In this document: positions 1-7,992 of the stretch, one piece after another
Layout: each line of letters begins with the position of its first letter
Numbering within the stretch: position 1 is the stretch's first letter
Assembly (NCBI GenBank): GCA_964367685.1
Contig: CAYIYM010000030.1
Location: forward strand, 1-23,263
Origin: CAUPWF01 sp964367685
GTDB taxonomy: Bacteria; Bacillota; Clostridia; Lachnospirales; Lachnospiraceae
Length of the DNA stretch: 23,263 nucleotides
Direction of reading: 5' to 3'
Made by a program: the position numbers and the translations under genes
Notes under the pieces: model-generated
What the model saw: only the letters and a program-made list of their open reading frames with translations
The model's database searches: none
Told to the model about the DNA's origin: nothing

Positions 1-249
1 CCATATGTACTGACCAATCTTCCCGAATACACAAAAGGGGCTGTGATGTTTCAAGTTGGCGATGTAGTATTACCGCAGGTATATCTGGTGATTATACTAT
101 ATGGGATTGTATCACTTGGGGGCTTTCTTTTTGCTATATCCCCACCGGGCGGTCATGTTGCAATATTCTTTTTACAATCACAGTTTGGCGAGTTTATGGC
201 TTCTAAAGGGGATGTATCTATGTATGCATTCTATTTTCGGAGGTGTGGC
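1..249 (+). pseudogene. Membrane-protein tail, truncated by the window edge and run into the next gene
   Basis: The frame is open from base 1 and continues without a stop into the ATPase remnant at 250. The first ~45 residues hold a hydrophobic stretch (VLPQVYLVIILYGIVSLGGF) that looks like the last membrane span of an ABC-type permease, perhaps of the ABC-2 class. After LFAIS the sequence changes character and matches nothing I recognise. A permease would normally end shortly after such a helix, so the missing stop and the fusion to the next gene suggest deletion or decay. The true start lies left of the window; GTG at 43 and ATG at 46 lack a good ribosome site. Family assignment is weak. 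Confidence 0.35.
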
Positions 250-548
250 ATGATTAATATAAGTAATGTGAGTTTTAATTATAAAAGCCAAGATGAAAAT
301 GACCTTCGTGATGTTTCGTTACATGTGAAACAAGGCGAATGTGTGCTTCTGTGTGGTGTGAGTGGCTGTGGAAAAATGACTATCACAAGCCCTAATGTCC
401 TTGTGCTTGATGAACCATTTTCAAACCTTGATAAATCATCAATAAAAGAGCTAAGTAGGTTTATACGAAATGCAAAAGCAAGTTTCAAAAATTTGCACAA
501 GAACAGTCATTATTAAGAATGAACGATGAGGCGATGAAATTGATATAA
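250..548 (+). pseudogene. ABC transporter ATPase remnant with internal deletion and frameshift
   Basis: ATG at 250 has its own ribosome site (GGAGG, 239-243), so this was once a separate gene. The N-terminus (INISNVSFNYK, then DVSLHVKQGECVLLCG) is a typical ABC ATPase start, most like energy-coupling-factor transporter ATPases. Walker A is present as GVSGCGKM (residues 36-43), but the Ser/Thr after the Lys is Met. Only a few residues later comes Walker B, VLVLDEP (50-56). The Q-loop, the LSGGQ signature and roughly 110-130 residues of helical domain are missing. The frame closes at 516. The sequence from 483 to 548 reads in another frame as FQKFAQEQSLLRMNDEAMKLI and may be a further frameshifted piece. 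The product cannot be a working ATPase. Confidence 0.75.
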
Positions 549-601
549 ATATCAGACCATAATCAATAATCAAATTTCGATTTTTTTAACCTTTTTGTTT
601 C

Positions 602-630
602 TTGCTTTGTATTGAAAAAACAAGTATAAT
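602..630 (+). promoter_or_regulatory. Candidate sigma-70-type promoter upstream of the LacI-family gene
   Basis: TTGCTT (602-607) and a perfect TATAAT (625-630) are separated by 17 bp. If used, the transcript would start near 637 and carry a leader of about 330 nt across the operator-like palindrome before reaching the regulator. A second -35-like TTGACA at 759-764 has no convincing -10 partner; TAGTTT at 782-787 is poor but would overlap the palindrome. Confidence 0.4.
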
Positions 631-782
631 CAACTCTTAAGATATGTTCTAAAACGAAAAAGTAAATAACGGAATTATTTAGTAAGAATATGATTGGTTA
701 TTATAAACAAGAATAAAGTTGCAAAATTAGTAAATGTATACGAAAAATATAAGGTTGATTGACAGTAAACAAATTATATGAT

Positions 783-810
783 AGTTTTAGTTTATCGATA
801 AAGTAAAACT
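783..810. promoter_or_regulatory. Candidate LacI-family operator, 28-bp palindrome
   Basis: The arms AGTTTTA (783-789) and TAAAACT (804-810) flank a perfect 12-bp core, TTTATCGATAAA (791-802), centred on CG. Of the 14 base pairs of dyad symmetry, only the 790/803 pair (G/G) fails. A central CG in an even palindrome of this size is characteristic of LacI/GalR-family operators. The site lies 159 bp upstream of the divergence-free regulator gene, which suggests autoregulation together with control of the downstream transporter and enzyme genes. Confidence 0.65.
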
Positions 811-845
811 TACTCGAGATGAAAATATAGTTGAGGACTTGTTGA

Positions 846-864
846 TTTTATCATGTTTTATCAT
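846..864 (+). repeat. Tandem direct repeat of TTTTATCAT, 10-bp period
   Basis: TTTTATCAT occurs at 846-854 and again at 856-864, exactly one helical turn apart. Each copy contains TTTATC, the half-site of the palindrome core at 791-802. These may be auxiliary half-sites for the same regulator. It could also be chance in AT-rich DNA. Confidence 0.4.
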
Positions 865-931
865 TAAATTTGTGTAAATAATACTTACTGATTTTGCTGT
901 GTAATATAAAAAGTATCAATTACAAATATTT

Positions 932-947
932 ACTTTAATGTTAAAGT
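932..947 (+). repeat. Inverted repeat near the regulator start
   Basis: ACTTTAA and TTAAAGT form perfect 7-bp arms around a 2-bp centre (TG), ending 21 bp before the ATG at 969. It could be a second, weaker protein-binding site; the 2-nt centre is too tight for a stable RNA hairpin. It does not share the TTTATC half-site. Confidence 0.3.
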
Positions 948-968
948 GAGAGTGAGAGAGGTAGTATA

Positions 969-1979
969 ATGGTAACAATTAAGGAGATTGCTAAGGCATG
1001 TGGATTATCAGCAACTGCAGTCAGTAAGGCATTGCGAAATGAAAGTGATATTAGTAAAAAAACAATTGATAGGGTCCGAGAAGTAGCAAATGAAATGGGA
1101 TATTCACCAAATATCGCCGCAGTTCGATTAAAAACTAATAAATCCTATATGTTGGGAATTTTGTTCAATGAAGAATATCATTATGGGATTGAGCATGAGT
1201 TTTTTGCATCAATTATTAATCCGTTTATTCAAAAAGCAAGAGACCATGGATACTCCGTCATGTTTGTAACAGACAGAGTAGGGGAAAATAGTGTAACACC
1301 AATCGAATTTGCTCAAGCGTATGGATGTGATGGCATTCTAGTATTGTTAGTAGATTTTAAAGACAAAGATACTACAGAATTATTAGAAAGTAGTGTTCCT
1401 ACTGTAACTGTGGATTATGTGTCTAATCATTGTAGTGCAATTATGTCTGATAATGCGCGAGGCATGAGTGAAATGATTAAATATGCTTATAAAATGGGAC
1501 ACAGAAAAATTGCATATATCTATGGATCAGAATCTTTTGTTACAAAAAATCGTGTATCTTCATTCTATAAAACATGTGAGGAACTGGAATTAGATATTCC
1601 AGATGAGTATGTGGTAGAAGGTGTGTATCATGATACTAATTGTGCAGAACAAATGACGCATCAATTGCTTGATTTGAAGAATCCACCAACTTTTATTTTT
1701 TATCAAGATGATTTTGCATTTATCGGAGGCAGGCATGCAATCAGTCAAAGAGGACTTACAATACCTGATGATATCAGTGTTGCAGGGTATGATGGATTTG
1801 TATTATCACAAGAAATCAAACCAAACCTAATGACATGGAAGCAAAACACAGCAGAAATTGGAAAGTGCGCAGCAAATCTTCTGATTGATGCAATTGAAAG
1901 GCCAAAAACTTATATGCCAACTATTGTTGAAGTAGAGGGAACCCTTTTAAAGGGGCAATCTGTAAAGGATATCAATTAA
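969..1979 (+). CDS. LacI/GalR-family transcriptional regulator
   Basis: The 336-residue length is standard for the family. The N-terminal helix-turn-helix reads TIKEIAKACGLSATAVSKAL (about residues 3-22), followed by the hinge helix region SPNIAAVRLKTNKS (about 46-59). The rest is a periplasmic-binding-protein-like effector domain, with the family hallmark IPDDISVAGYDGF at about residues 264-276. The ATG at 969 is preceded by a GAGAGAGGT ribosome site at suitable spacing. The gene is co-directional with the transporter and glycosidase genes that start 135 bp downstream, so it most likely controls them and itself through the palindrome at 783-810. The effector is presumably a mono- or oligosaccharide derived from the imported substrate; this is inference. 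Assignment to the family is secure, the ligand is unknown. Confidence 0.93.
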   Translation: MVTIKEIAKACGLSATAVSKALRNESDISKKTIDRVREVANEMGYSPNIAAVRLKTNKSYMLGILFNEEYHYGIEHEFFASIINPFIQKARDHGYSVMFVTDRVGENSVTPIEFAQAYGCDGILVLLVDFKDKDTTELLESSVPTVTVDYVSNHCSAIMSDNARGMSEMIKYAYKMGHRKIAYIYGSESFVTKNRVSSFYKTCEELELDIPDEYVVEGVYHDTNCAEQMTHQLLDLKNPPTFIFYQDDFAFIGGRHAISQRGLTIPDDISVAGYDGFVLSQEIKPNLMTWKQNTAEIGKCAANLLIDAIERPKTYMPTIVEVEGTLLKGQSVKDIN

Positions 1980-2031
1980 ATTGATGTTTATGCTAGTGCA
2001 GAAAAGTTGATGGCACAAAATAAAAAGGATA

Positions 2032-2054
2032 GGAAATACAGAAAATGTATTTCC
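2032..2054 (+). other. Intergenic hairpin without a U-tract
   Basis: GGAAATAC (2032-2039) and GTATTTCC (2047-2054) form a perfect 8-bp stem around a 7-nt loop, in the 135-bp gap between the regulator and the binding-protein gene. No run of T follows, so it is not an intrinsic terminator. It could be an RNA processing or stabilising element. A smaller dyad, CAGTAA/TTACTG, follows at 2070-2082. Confidence 0.45.
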
Positions 2055-2114
2055 AGAGGCACAACGTAACAGTAATTTACTGAAAAGTAAAGCCGGGAAG
2101 GGAAAGTTTGTATT

Positions 2115-3866
2115 ATGAAAAATCTTAAAAAAAGACTATTAACAGCAGTAATTGGTACAACCTTAGTTGCTAGTACATTAGCAGGTTGTGGTGCTCCACC
2201 AACAAGTGGTTCATCAACAGAAACAGGTACAGAAAGTGGAGAGAAAGTTAATGCACTTACAATCATGTCTGATACAACAGATGGATGGAATAACAATTTT
2301 AATCCAATGGCACAAGGAGTATACGGATTTGTTCAAGGATTTATGTATGAGCCATTGATTTTATTTGATGCATATAACAATAACGAAGAGCATATGTGGC
2401 TTGCTGAAGAAATTATCTCTCAACCTGATAATAAAACTTTAACGATAAAGGTAAGAGAAGGAATTAAATGGAGTGATGGAGAAGAGTTCAATGCAGATGA
2501 TGTTGTATTCTCATTTGAATATTCGAAAGATAAACCAGAAATCGATCGTAACGGTTTATGGGACCGTGATGGAGTAGAAGGAAAGATTGAGTCTATTACA
2601 AAAATTGATGATTATGCAGTTGAATTAGTAATGGCTACAGAAAATAGATTCCATAGAAACACAATTTTCACAAACTACTGGATGATTCCAGAGCACGTAT
2701 GGAGTGAAATCGAAGATCCTGCAACTTATATTTATGATGTAGAAGAACCAGTTGTTACAGGTGCATTCTCAATCGTTAAATCATTCTCTCCTGAAATGGT
2801 TGTTCTTTCAAGAAACCCATTATATTGGAAGGCAGATGAGTTAAAAGTAGATGAGTTAAGAGCTCCACAATATAATTCGAATGATGCAGCTTTAACACTA
2901 TTACAAACAGGATCAGTAGACTGGGCACACATTTTTATTCCAAATATCGATACTACTTATGTACAAGGTGATGCTCACAAGAAATATTGGTATGGTGTAA
3001 ATGATGGCGTTAGACTATCAATGAACTATATGTCACCAAACGAAGGTAATTTAGAAGCATTTAATAATGTGGATTTCAAACGTGCATTATCAATGGCAGT
3101 AGATAGACAAGGTATTATAGATTCGGCTGTTTATGGATATTTATCAAATGAAATTCCATCAAATACAGGTTTGCCACCAGCATTAAGCAATTACAAATCA
3201 GATACAGCTCAAGCAGAAATGGATAAGTACACAATTTATGATATTGAAGCAGGAAAAGAACTATTAGCAGAAGCAGGATTTGTAGATACAAATGGCGATG
3301 GTTATGTTGAAACACCATCGGGTAAAGAAATCAAATTTGATATTGTATCTCCAGCCGGTTGGACAGATTGGAATGATGGGGCAGCAATTGCAGCAGAAGG
3401 CATGCAAGCACTTGGAATTAATGCAACTGCACAAGCAAAAGACCTTGCACTTGTAACTCAATCTTGGGCAAGTGGTGACTGGGATATGTTATATACAGCA
3501 AATGGTCAAGCAGGAGATATTTATAGATATTACTTCGATACAATTGGCGATGCTTCAAGAGCTAAAACTGATACATGGTGGTCAGTATGCCAAACAAATT
3601 ATGTGAATGAGGATGTTAATGCATTGATTGCACAACTTCCAACAGCAGAAACAGAGGAAGCAGTTCAAGCGATTACAGAACAAGTAGAAACTCACTTTGC
3701 CGAGAATATGATTAATATTCCAGTATTATTCAATGGTAACTGGTTTGTATACAACGATTCTAGATTTACTGGATGGTCGACAGAAGAAAATAATACTGGA
3801 AATCCAGCATTATCTATGCATGATTCAAAGGTATTACAATTACTTAAGCTAGAGCCAGTAGAATAG
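2115..3866 (+). CDS. ABC transporter solute-binding lipoprotein, peptide/nickel-type (SBP_bac_5 family)
   Basis: The 583-residue protein begins with a basic n-region and hydrophobic core ending in a lipobox, STLAGC, with Cys25 as the lipidation site, so it is tethered outside the membrane. A Ser/Thr/Gly-rich linker follows. The mature part has the hallmarks of the DppA/OppA-type family: TLTIKVREGIKWSDGEEFNADDVVFS-like sequence near residues 110-140, VVTGAFSIVKSFSPEMVVLS with NPLYWK around 215-240, and FKRALSMAVDR near 325. It is the first transporter gene and is followed by a terminator-like hairpin, then both permeases and both ATPases. Members of this family bind peptides, but some (for example in Thermotoga) bind cello- or manno-oligosaccharides. 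The neighbouring glycosidase genes make an oligosaccharide the likelier ligand here. Confidence 0.9.
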   Translation: MKNLKKRLLTAVIGTTLVASTLAGCGAPPTSGSSTETGTESGEKVNALTIMSDTTDGWNNNFNPMAQGVYGFVQGFMYEPLILFDAYNNNEEHMWLAEEIISQPDNKTLTIKVREGIKWSDGEEFNADDVVFSFEYSKDKPEIDRNGLWDRDGVEGKIESITKIDDYAVELVMATENRFHRNTIFTNYWMIPEHVWSEIEDPATYIYDVEEPVVTGAFSIVKSFSPEMVVLSRNPLYWKADELKVDELRAPQYNSNDAALTLLQTGSVDWAHIFIPNIDTTYVQGDAHKKYWYGVNDGVRLSMNYMSPNEGNLEAFNNVDFKRALSMAVDRQGIIDSAVYGYLSNEIPSNTGLPPALSNYKSDTAQAEMDKYTIYDIEAGKELLAEAGFVDTNGDGYVETPSGKEIKFDIVSPAGWTDWNDGAAIAAEGMQALGINATAQAKDLALVTQSWASGDWDMLYTANGQAGDIYRYYFDTIGDASRAKTDTWWSVCQTNYVNEDVNALIAQLPTAETEEAVQAITEQVETHFAENMINIPVLFNGNWFVYNDSRFTGWSTEENNTGNPALSMHDSKVLQLLKLEPVE

Positions 3867-3899
3867 TTATAGGCATAGTATAAAAAAATAGTAAATTAG

Positions 3900-3943
3900 A
3901 AGCCTTAAAACATAGAAAGTATCCTGCGTTTTAAGGCTTTTTT
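3900..3943 (+). terminator. Intrinsic terminator or attenuator after the binding-protein gene
   Basis: AAGCCTTAAAAC (3900-3911) pairs perfectly with GTTTTAAGGCTT (3928-3939), a 12-bp stem with a 16-nt loop, followed by TTTTTT (3938-3943). It lies 33 bp past the binding-protein stop and 43 bp before the first permease start. Since the following genes complete the same transporter, partial readthrough is likely, giving more binding protein than membrane components. Confidence 0.85.
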
Positions 3944-3986
3944 CTGAAAAATGTAATTATTATTTATGAAAGGAATGAAGAAATCA

Positions 3987-4979
3987 ATGAAATTTATGCT
4001 AAAGAGATTAGGCTTTTATGCCCTTGCGTTCTTCGGAGCAATAACACTAAACTTCTTTTTACCACGAATGATGCCAGGAGATCCAGTGCAAATGTACTTA
4101 TCAGAGTTGGCGTTAAGTGGTTCGAAAATTGATCCGGCAGTTATTGCGTCTATTGAAGAAATGTTAGGCTATAGCTCAAGTGAACCTTTAATTGTTTCTT
4201 ATTTTAAATATATTGGGAATATATTACAAGGAGATTGGGGAGTTTCTTTCTTCTATTATCCACTTCCAGTTACAGAAGCAGTAACAAGAGGTCTTACATG
4301 GACTGTATTCTTAATGGGACTAGCCCTTGTGGTAGGATTCATTATCAACAACTTATTGGGAATCTTAGTTGCTTGGAAGCGTGGAACTAAATTCGATACA
4401 ATTGTTACAGTGGGAGGGCAATTCCTTGCAAATATTCCGTCTGTAGTTACAGCAATTGTTTTACTATTTACATTATCTTATTCAGGGCTATTTCCACTTG
4501 GATATGCAGTGACACCGCTATATGAGCCAGAGACATGGGGGGCATATTTCTTGGATATTTTCCATCATGCATTCGTGCCAGTAACTGCAATTGTGATAAC
4601 AGGTCTCGGTGGAATTATGGGAATGAGAGCAAATATGATCAATCAATTAGGCGATGATTATATTACTATGGGAATTGCAAAGGGATTGCCAGATAAGAAG
4701 ATTATGTTTTCTTATGCAGCACGTAACTCTTTATTGCCAGTAATTACTACGTTGGCTATGCAAATTGGATTTATGTTAGGTGGTTCTTTAATTATTGAGC
4801 AAATCTTTAATTATCCTGGACTTGGAAGTGTAATGGTTTCTGCAATTAATAGTAGAGATTATCCTTTGATGCAAGGGATACTTCTAATGACAACAATCAT
4901 CATGCTTTCCGCAAATATTATTGCAGACTTTGCAATTCTATATTTCGATCCTAGAACAAGAAGACAGGGTAGTAAGTAG
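3987..4979 (+). CDS. ABC transporter permease, DppB/OppB-type (binding-protein-dependent transport)
   Basis: About 330 residues with six predicted membrane spans, matching the usual length of DppB-type permeases. The N-terminus (KRLGFYALAFFGAITLNFFL, then PRMMPGDPV) is the classic 'lone' first helix followed by the PGDP motif. The cytoplasmic ATPase-contact loop reads DYITMGIAKGLPDKKIMFSY (roughly 216-235), and IEQIFNYPGLGSVM near the C-terminus is the family hallmark. An in-frame ATG at 3966 has no ribosome site. I chose 3987 because AAAGGA at 3969-3974 precedes it, although the 12-nt spacing is long. It pairs with the next gene to form the membrane channel of the importer. Confidence 0.9.
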   Translation: MKFMLKRLGFYALAFFGAITLNFFLPRMMPGDPVQMYLSELALSGSKIDPAVIASIEEMLGYSSSEPLIVSYFKYIGNILQGDWGVSFFYYPLPVTEAVTRGLTWTVFLMGLALVVGFIINNLLGILVAWKRGTKFDTIVTVGGQFLANIPSVVTAIVLLFTLSYSGLFPLGYAVTPLYEPETWGAYFLDIFHHAFVPVTAIVITGLGGIMGMRANMINQLGDDYITMGIAKGLPDKKIMFSYAARNSLLPVITTLAMQIGFMLGGSLIIEQIFNYPGLGSVMVSAINSRDYPLMQGILLMTTIIMLSANIIADFAILYFDPRTRRQGSK

Positions 4980-5025
4980 CAATATAAACTGGAAATTCAC
5001 CAGAAAGAAAGGAATGAATGTTTCA

Positions 5026-5967
5026 ATGACTAAGGAATCAAAAATAAGTAATGCAATTAGATTTTGCAAAGAAAGTCCGAAATTTACAGTGGGCGCTATT
5101 CTAATATTATTTGTAATAATTATGACAATGTGTGCACCACTTTTTACATCACATGATCCATTGTTTCGTTATGATGTATATCATCAGCCACCATCATCCG
5201 AGCATATCTTAGGAACCACAAGACTTGGACGAGATGTATTTGCACAGAGTTTATATGGAGGAAGACAATCATTAATCGTAGGTCTTCTAGCGGCGGGAAT
5301 TACCACATTTTTAAGTATGCTTGTAGGAATTAGTGCAGGTTATATTGGAGGGAAATTCGATGCATTAGTAAGTATGTTGACAAATATTATGATGGTTATT
5401 CCAACAATCGTATTATTGTTAATTATCGCTTCTATGATGGATGGAGTGTCTCCTTTATTAATTAGTTTGATTATCGGTCTTACATCATGGCCATGGAATT
5501 CACGTGTCTTAAGAGCACAAACTATGAGTATTAGAAACAGAGATTTTGTTCGCTCAGCGGAAACACTTGGCGAAGGGAAGTTTAGAATTCTATTTATAGA
5601 AATTATGCCAAATATGCTATCGATTATTTCATCAGCATTTGTAGGGACATTAATATACTCTATCATGGCACATGCAACATTAGAATTTATTGGATTTGGA
5701 GATCCGCTATCAGTAACATGGGGAACAATTTTATACAATGCAAGAAATACAGGAGCATTTGCAAGTGGTTATTTCTTTGAAGTAGCGGGAGCAATTGGTG
5801 GACTTGTAATGATTGGTATGGGATTAACATTGGTTAACTTTGCAATTGATGAAATTTCTAATCCTAAGTTAAAGGCACAGAGAATTATGAAGAGTTACTA
5901 CAAAGCAAGAAAAGTAGAACTTAGAAGAATAAAAAATGCGAAAGAAATTGAACAGGAGGCAAATTAA
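5026..5967 (+). CDS. ABC transporter permease, DppC/OppC-type
   Basis: About 313 residues. An N-terminal helix (FTVGAILILFVIIMTMCAPL) is followed by HILGTTRLGRDVFAQSLYGGR, the DppC hallmark, and the ATPase-contact loop (NRDFVRSAETLGEGKFRILF). IGFGDPLSVTWGTIL is the conserved C-terminal motif. The reading frame opens upstream at 4921 inside the previous gene, but that start has no ribosome site and would add a non-family tail. AAAGGA at 5008-5013 precedes ATGs at 5014 (too close) and 5026 (12 nt away); I take 5026. The stop codon overlaps the next start by one base (TAATG), implying translational coupling with the ATPase gene. Heterodimer partner of the preceding permease. Confidence 0.9.
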   Translation: MTKESKISNAIRFCKESPKFTVGAILILFVIIMTMCAPLFTSHDPLFRYDVYHQPPSSEHILGTTRLGRDVFAQSLYGGRQSLIVGLLAAGITTFLSMLVGISAGYIGGKFDALVSMLTNIMMVIPTIVLLLIIASMMDGVSPLLISLIIGLTSWPWNSRVLRAQTMSIRNRDFVRSAETLGEGKFRILFIEIMPNMLSIISSAFVGTLIYSIMAHATLEFIGFGDPLSVTWGTILYNARNTGAFASGYFFEVAGAIGGLVMIGMGLTLVNFAIDEISNPKLKAQRIMKSYYKARKVELRRIKNAKEIEQEAN

Positions 5968-6959
5968 TGGCTAGCGTAATAGAAGTGAAAAATTTATGTG
6001 TGGACTATGTTACAGGCGGCAATTCATTTGTACGAGCTGTTGACAATGTAAGTTTTAAAATCGAGGAAGGGCAAAGTCTTGGTCTTGCAGGAGAATCAGG
6101 ATGTGGAAAATCGACGATTGCTTATTCCCTGATGAGACTACATAAGCCACCTGCAATTATTTCTGGTGGAGAGATTCTTTTTCAAGGAGAAGATATCTTA
6201 AAGTACGATAACAAGAAATTACAAGATTTCAGATGGAAAGACACGAGTATGGTATTCCAATCTGCAATGAACTGCTTGAATCCAGTATCTACTCTAGAAA
6301 CGCAGTTTTATGAAATTTTCAAATATCATAATATCACAAAAAATAAAGCAGAAGTAAGAGCAAAAGCAGAAGAATTATTGGCACTTGTAGGAATTCCAAA
6401 AGAACGTCTGCAAGATTATCCACACCAATTTTCTGGAGGAATGCGTCAACGTGCAGTTATTGCAATGGCACTTGCGTTACAACCAAAATTATTAATATTA
6501 GATGAGCCTACAACAGCTCTAGATACAGTAGTGCAAAGGGATATCCTACGTAGAATTTATGAATTAAAAGCGAAGTTTGGATTCTCAATTTTATTTATCA
6601 CTCATGATATTAGTTTGATGATGGAATTCTGTGATAATGTAGCTATAATGTATGCAGGTAAAATTGTAGAGAAAGCAAATACAAAGAAAATATTGAAGAG
6701 ACCAAGTCATCCTTATACATTTGGATTGAAAAACTCATTTCCGTCGCTTCAAGGAGAGATTGAATATATGGAAGGAATTCCAGGTACACCACTCAACTTG
6801 AAAAATATTCCAGATGGATGTCGATTTGAAGAAAGATGTTTTAATCGATGCGATGAATGCAAGAAAACACCACCGACAGTATCGGAAGAGCAAGGGAATT
6901 TCTTCTATTGTCACAATCCATTGGAATATAATACAGAAGATGTTTTAATACAAGAATAG
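5967..6959 (+). CDS. ABC transporter ATPase, DppD/OppD-type
   Basis: A 330-residue nucleotide-binding subunit. Walker A is GESGCGKST (42-50), the Q-loop lies in SMVFQSAMNCLNP, the signature is FSGGMRQR (about 155-162), Walker B is LLILDEP with TTALD following, and the switch His is in FITHD. The C-terminal extension of Opp/Dpp ATPases is present (HPYTFGLKNSFP) and ends in a cysteine cluster: CRFEERCFNRCDEC plus a final YCHNP. The family uses this tail for oligopeptide-type transporters, and in some members it binds an Fe-S cluster. The start overlaps the upstream stop and AGGAGG is well placed. It works with the next ATPase as a heterodimer powering the two permeases. Confidence 0.93.
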   Translation: MASVIEVKNLCVDYVTGGNSFVRAVDNVSFKIEEGQSLGLAGESGCGKSTIAYSLMRLHKPPAIISGGEILFQGEDILKYDNKKLQDFRWKDTSMVFQSAMNCLNPVSTLETQFYEIFKYHNITKNKAEVRAKAEELLALVGIPKERLQDYPHQFSGGMRQRAVIAMALALQPKLLILDEPTTALDTVVQRDILRRIYELKAKFGFSILFITHDISLMMEFCDNVAIMYAGKIVEKANTKKILKRPSHPYTFGLKNSFPSLQGEIEYMEGIPGTPLNLKNIPDGCRFEERCFNRCDECKKTPPTVSEEQGNFFYCHNPLEYNTEDVLIQE

Positions 6960-6977
6960 CGAAGGGAGTTGTTTGAA

Positions 6978-7970
6978 ATGGAAAATAAAAAAGTAGTCTT
7001 TAGTGCAAAAAATCTTACAATGGATTTTACAGTAAGTGGAAAAACTATGTTAGCAAAATCTAAAACACTACGTGCTTTAAATGATGTATCCTTCGATTTA
7101 TATGAGGGGGAGTCTCTTGCGGTAGTAGGAGAATCTGGGTGCGGTAAATCAACAATATGTAGAATTGCTATGCGCTTTCACGAACCTTCAAGTGGCACAA
7201 TGACTTTTAATGATCAGAATGTGCACACAATTAAAGGAGCAGAATTAAAGAAATATAGACAAAAGGCACAAATGATATTTCAAGATCCGTTCTCAGCCTT
7301 AAATCCATTACATAGTATTTACTATCATTTGGAGAGACCGGTTAAGTTATATCACAAAAATACGAAAGAAGTAATGCAAAAGAGAATTGATAATGCTTTA
7401 GAAATGGTAGGCTTAACACCGCCTGAAGAGCAGGGGAAAAAATATCCTCATCAATTGTCAGGAGGGCAAAAGCAAAGAGCATATATTGCTAGAGTATTGG
7501 CTGCAGGAGCGGAAGTTATTTTTGCAGATGAGCCAACCTCTATGTTAGATGTATCCATTCGTCTTGGTGTTTTAAACCTAATGAATGACTTAAAGCGAGA
7601 GTTAAAGAAATCATTTATTTATATTACACATGATATTGCAACAGCAAGATATTTTGCGGATAGAATTATCGTATTATATGCAGGACATATTGTAGAATAT
7701 GGAGATGTAAATAAGGTAATTATTAATCCAAAACATCCATATACAAGATTATTAGTAGCAGCAGCTCCAGATCCTGAAAGAGAAGGAGATGTCGTATTAC
7801 CAGTAAAATCAACAGAAGAAAGTGAAATTTCGATGTGGACTCCAGAGAGCAAGGGATGCCCATTCAAAAATAGATGTTTATATGCAACAGATATTTGCCA
7901 CGAAGAAATGGCACCAGAAACAGAAGTGGATACTGGCCAATTTATTAAATGTCATAATCCACCACAATAA
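6978..7970 (+). CDS. ABC transporter ATPase, DppF/OppF-type
   Basis: A 330-residue partner of the preceding ATPase. Walker A is GESGCGKST, the Q-loop is in MIFQDPFSALNP, the signature is LSGGQKQRAYIARVLA, Walker B is EVIFADEP with TSMLD, and the switch His is in YITHD. The C-terminal peptide-transporter tail has HPYTRLLVAAAPDPERE and the cysteine-containing stretch CPFKNRCLYATDIC ending in KCHNPP. A TTG in frame at 6969 sits against the ribosome site GGGAG (6964-6968); the ATG at 6978 is 9 nt from that site and is the better start. This is the last transporter gene; the glycosidase gene starts 80 bp downstream beyond a hairpin. Confidence 0.92.
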   Translation: MENKKVVFSAKNLTMDFTVSGKTMLAKSKTLRALNDVSFDLYEGESLAVVGESGCGKSTICRIAMRFHEPSSGTMTFNDQNVHTIKGAELKKYRQKAQMIFQDPFSALNPLHSIYYHLERPVKLYHKNTKEVMQKRIDNALEMVGLTPPEEQGKKYPHQLSGGQKQRAYIARVLAAGAEVIFADEPTSMLDVSIRLGVLNLMNDLKRELKKSFIYITHDIATARYFADRIIVLYAGHIVEYGDVNKVIINPKHPYTRLLVAAAPDPEREGDVVLPVKSTEESEISMWTPESKGCPFKNRCLYATDICHEEMAPETEVDTGQFIKCHNPPQ

Positions 7971-7992
7971 GCAATAAATAATTAATAAGATG

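Larger units (their letters stand above)
549..968. other. AT-rich intergenic region upstream of the regulator
   Basis: No coding potential is visible. The stretch separates the decayed ABC remnant from the regulator gene. It contains a promoter-like pair at 602-630, a strong operator-like palindrome at 783-810, a tandem 10-bp direct repeat at 846-864, and a small inverted repeat at 932-947 close to the regulator start. These sites are listed separately. Confidence 0.7.

Noticed and set aside
759..787. TTGACA (759-764) as a promoter for the regulator
   Set aside because: The best -10 at 17-bp spacing is TAGTTT, a poor match; kept only as an alternative because it would overlap the operator-like palindrome.
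1971..1985. ATCAATT-A-AATTGAT palindrome at the regulator stop codon
   Set aside because: Simple A/T-rich dyad with a one-base centre; it does not match the candidate operator and cannot form a hairpin loop.
1988..2296. Minus-strand open frame of 102 codons opposite the binding-protein start
   Set aside because: It overlaps the secure signal peptide region of the lipoprotein gene, has no ribosome site and reads as low-complexity antisense sequence.
4921..5025. Upstream extension of the second permease frame into the first permease gene
   Set aside because: The extra residues do not resemble the family, no ribosome site precedes 4921, and a purine-rich site lies just before 5014-5026.
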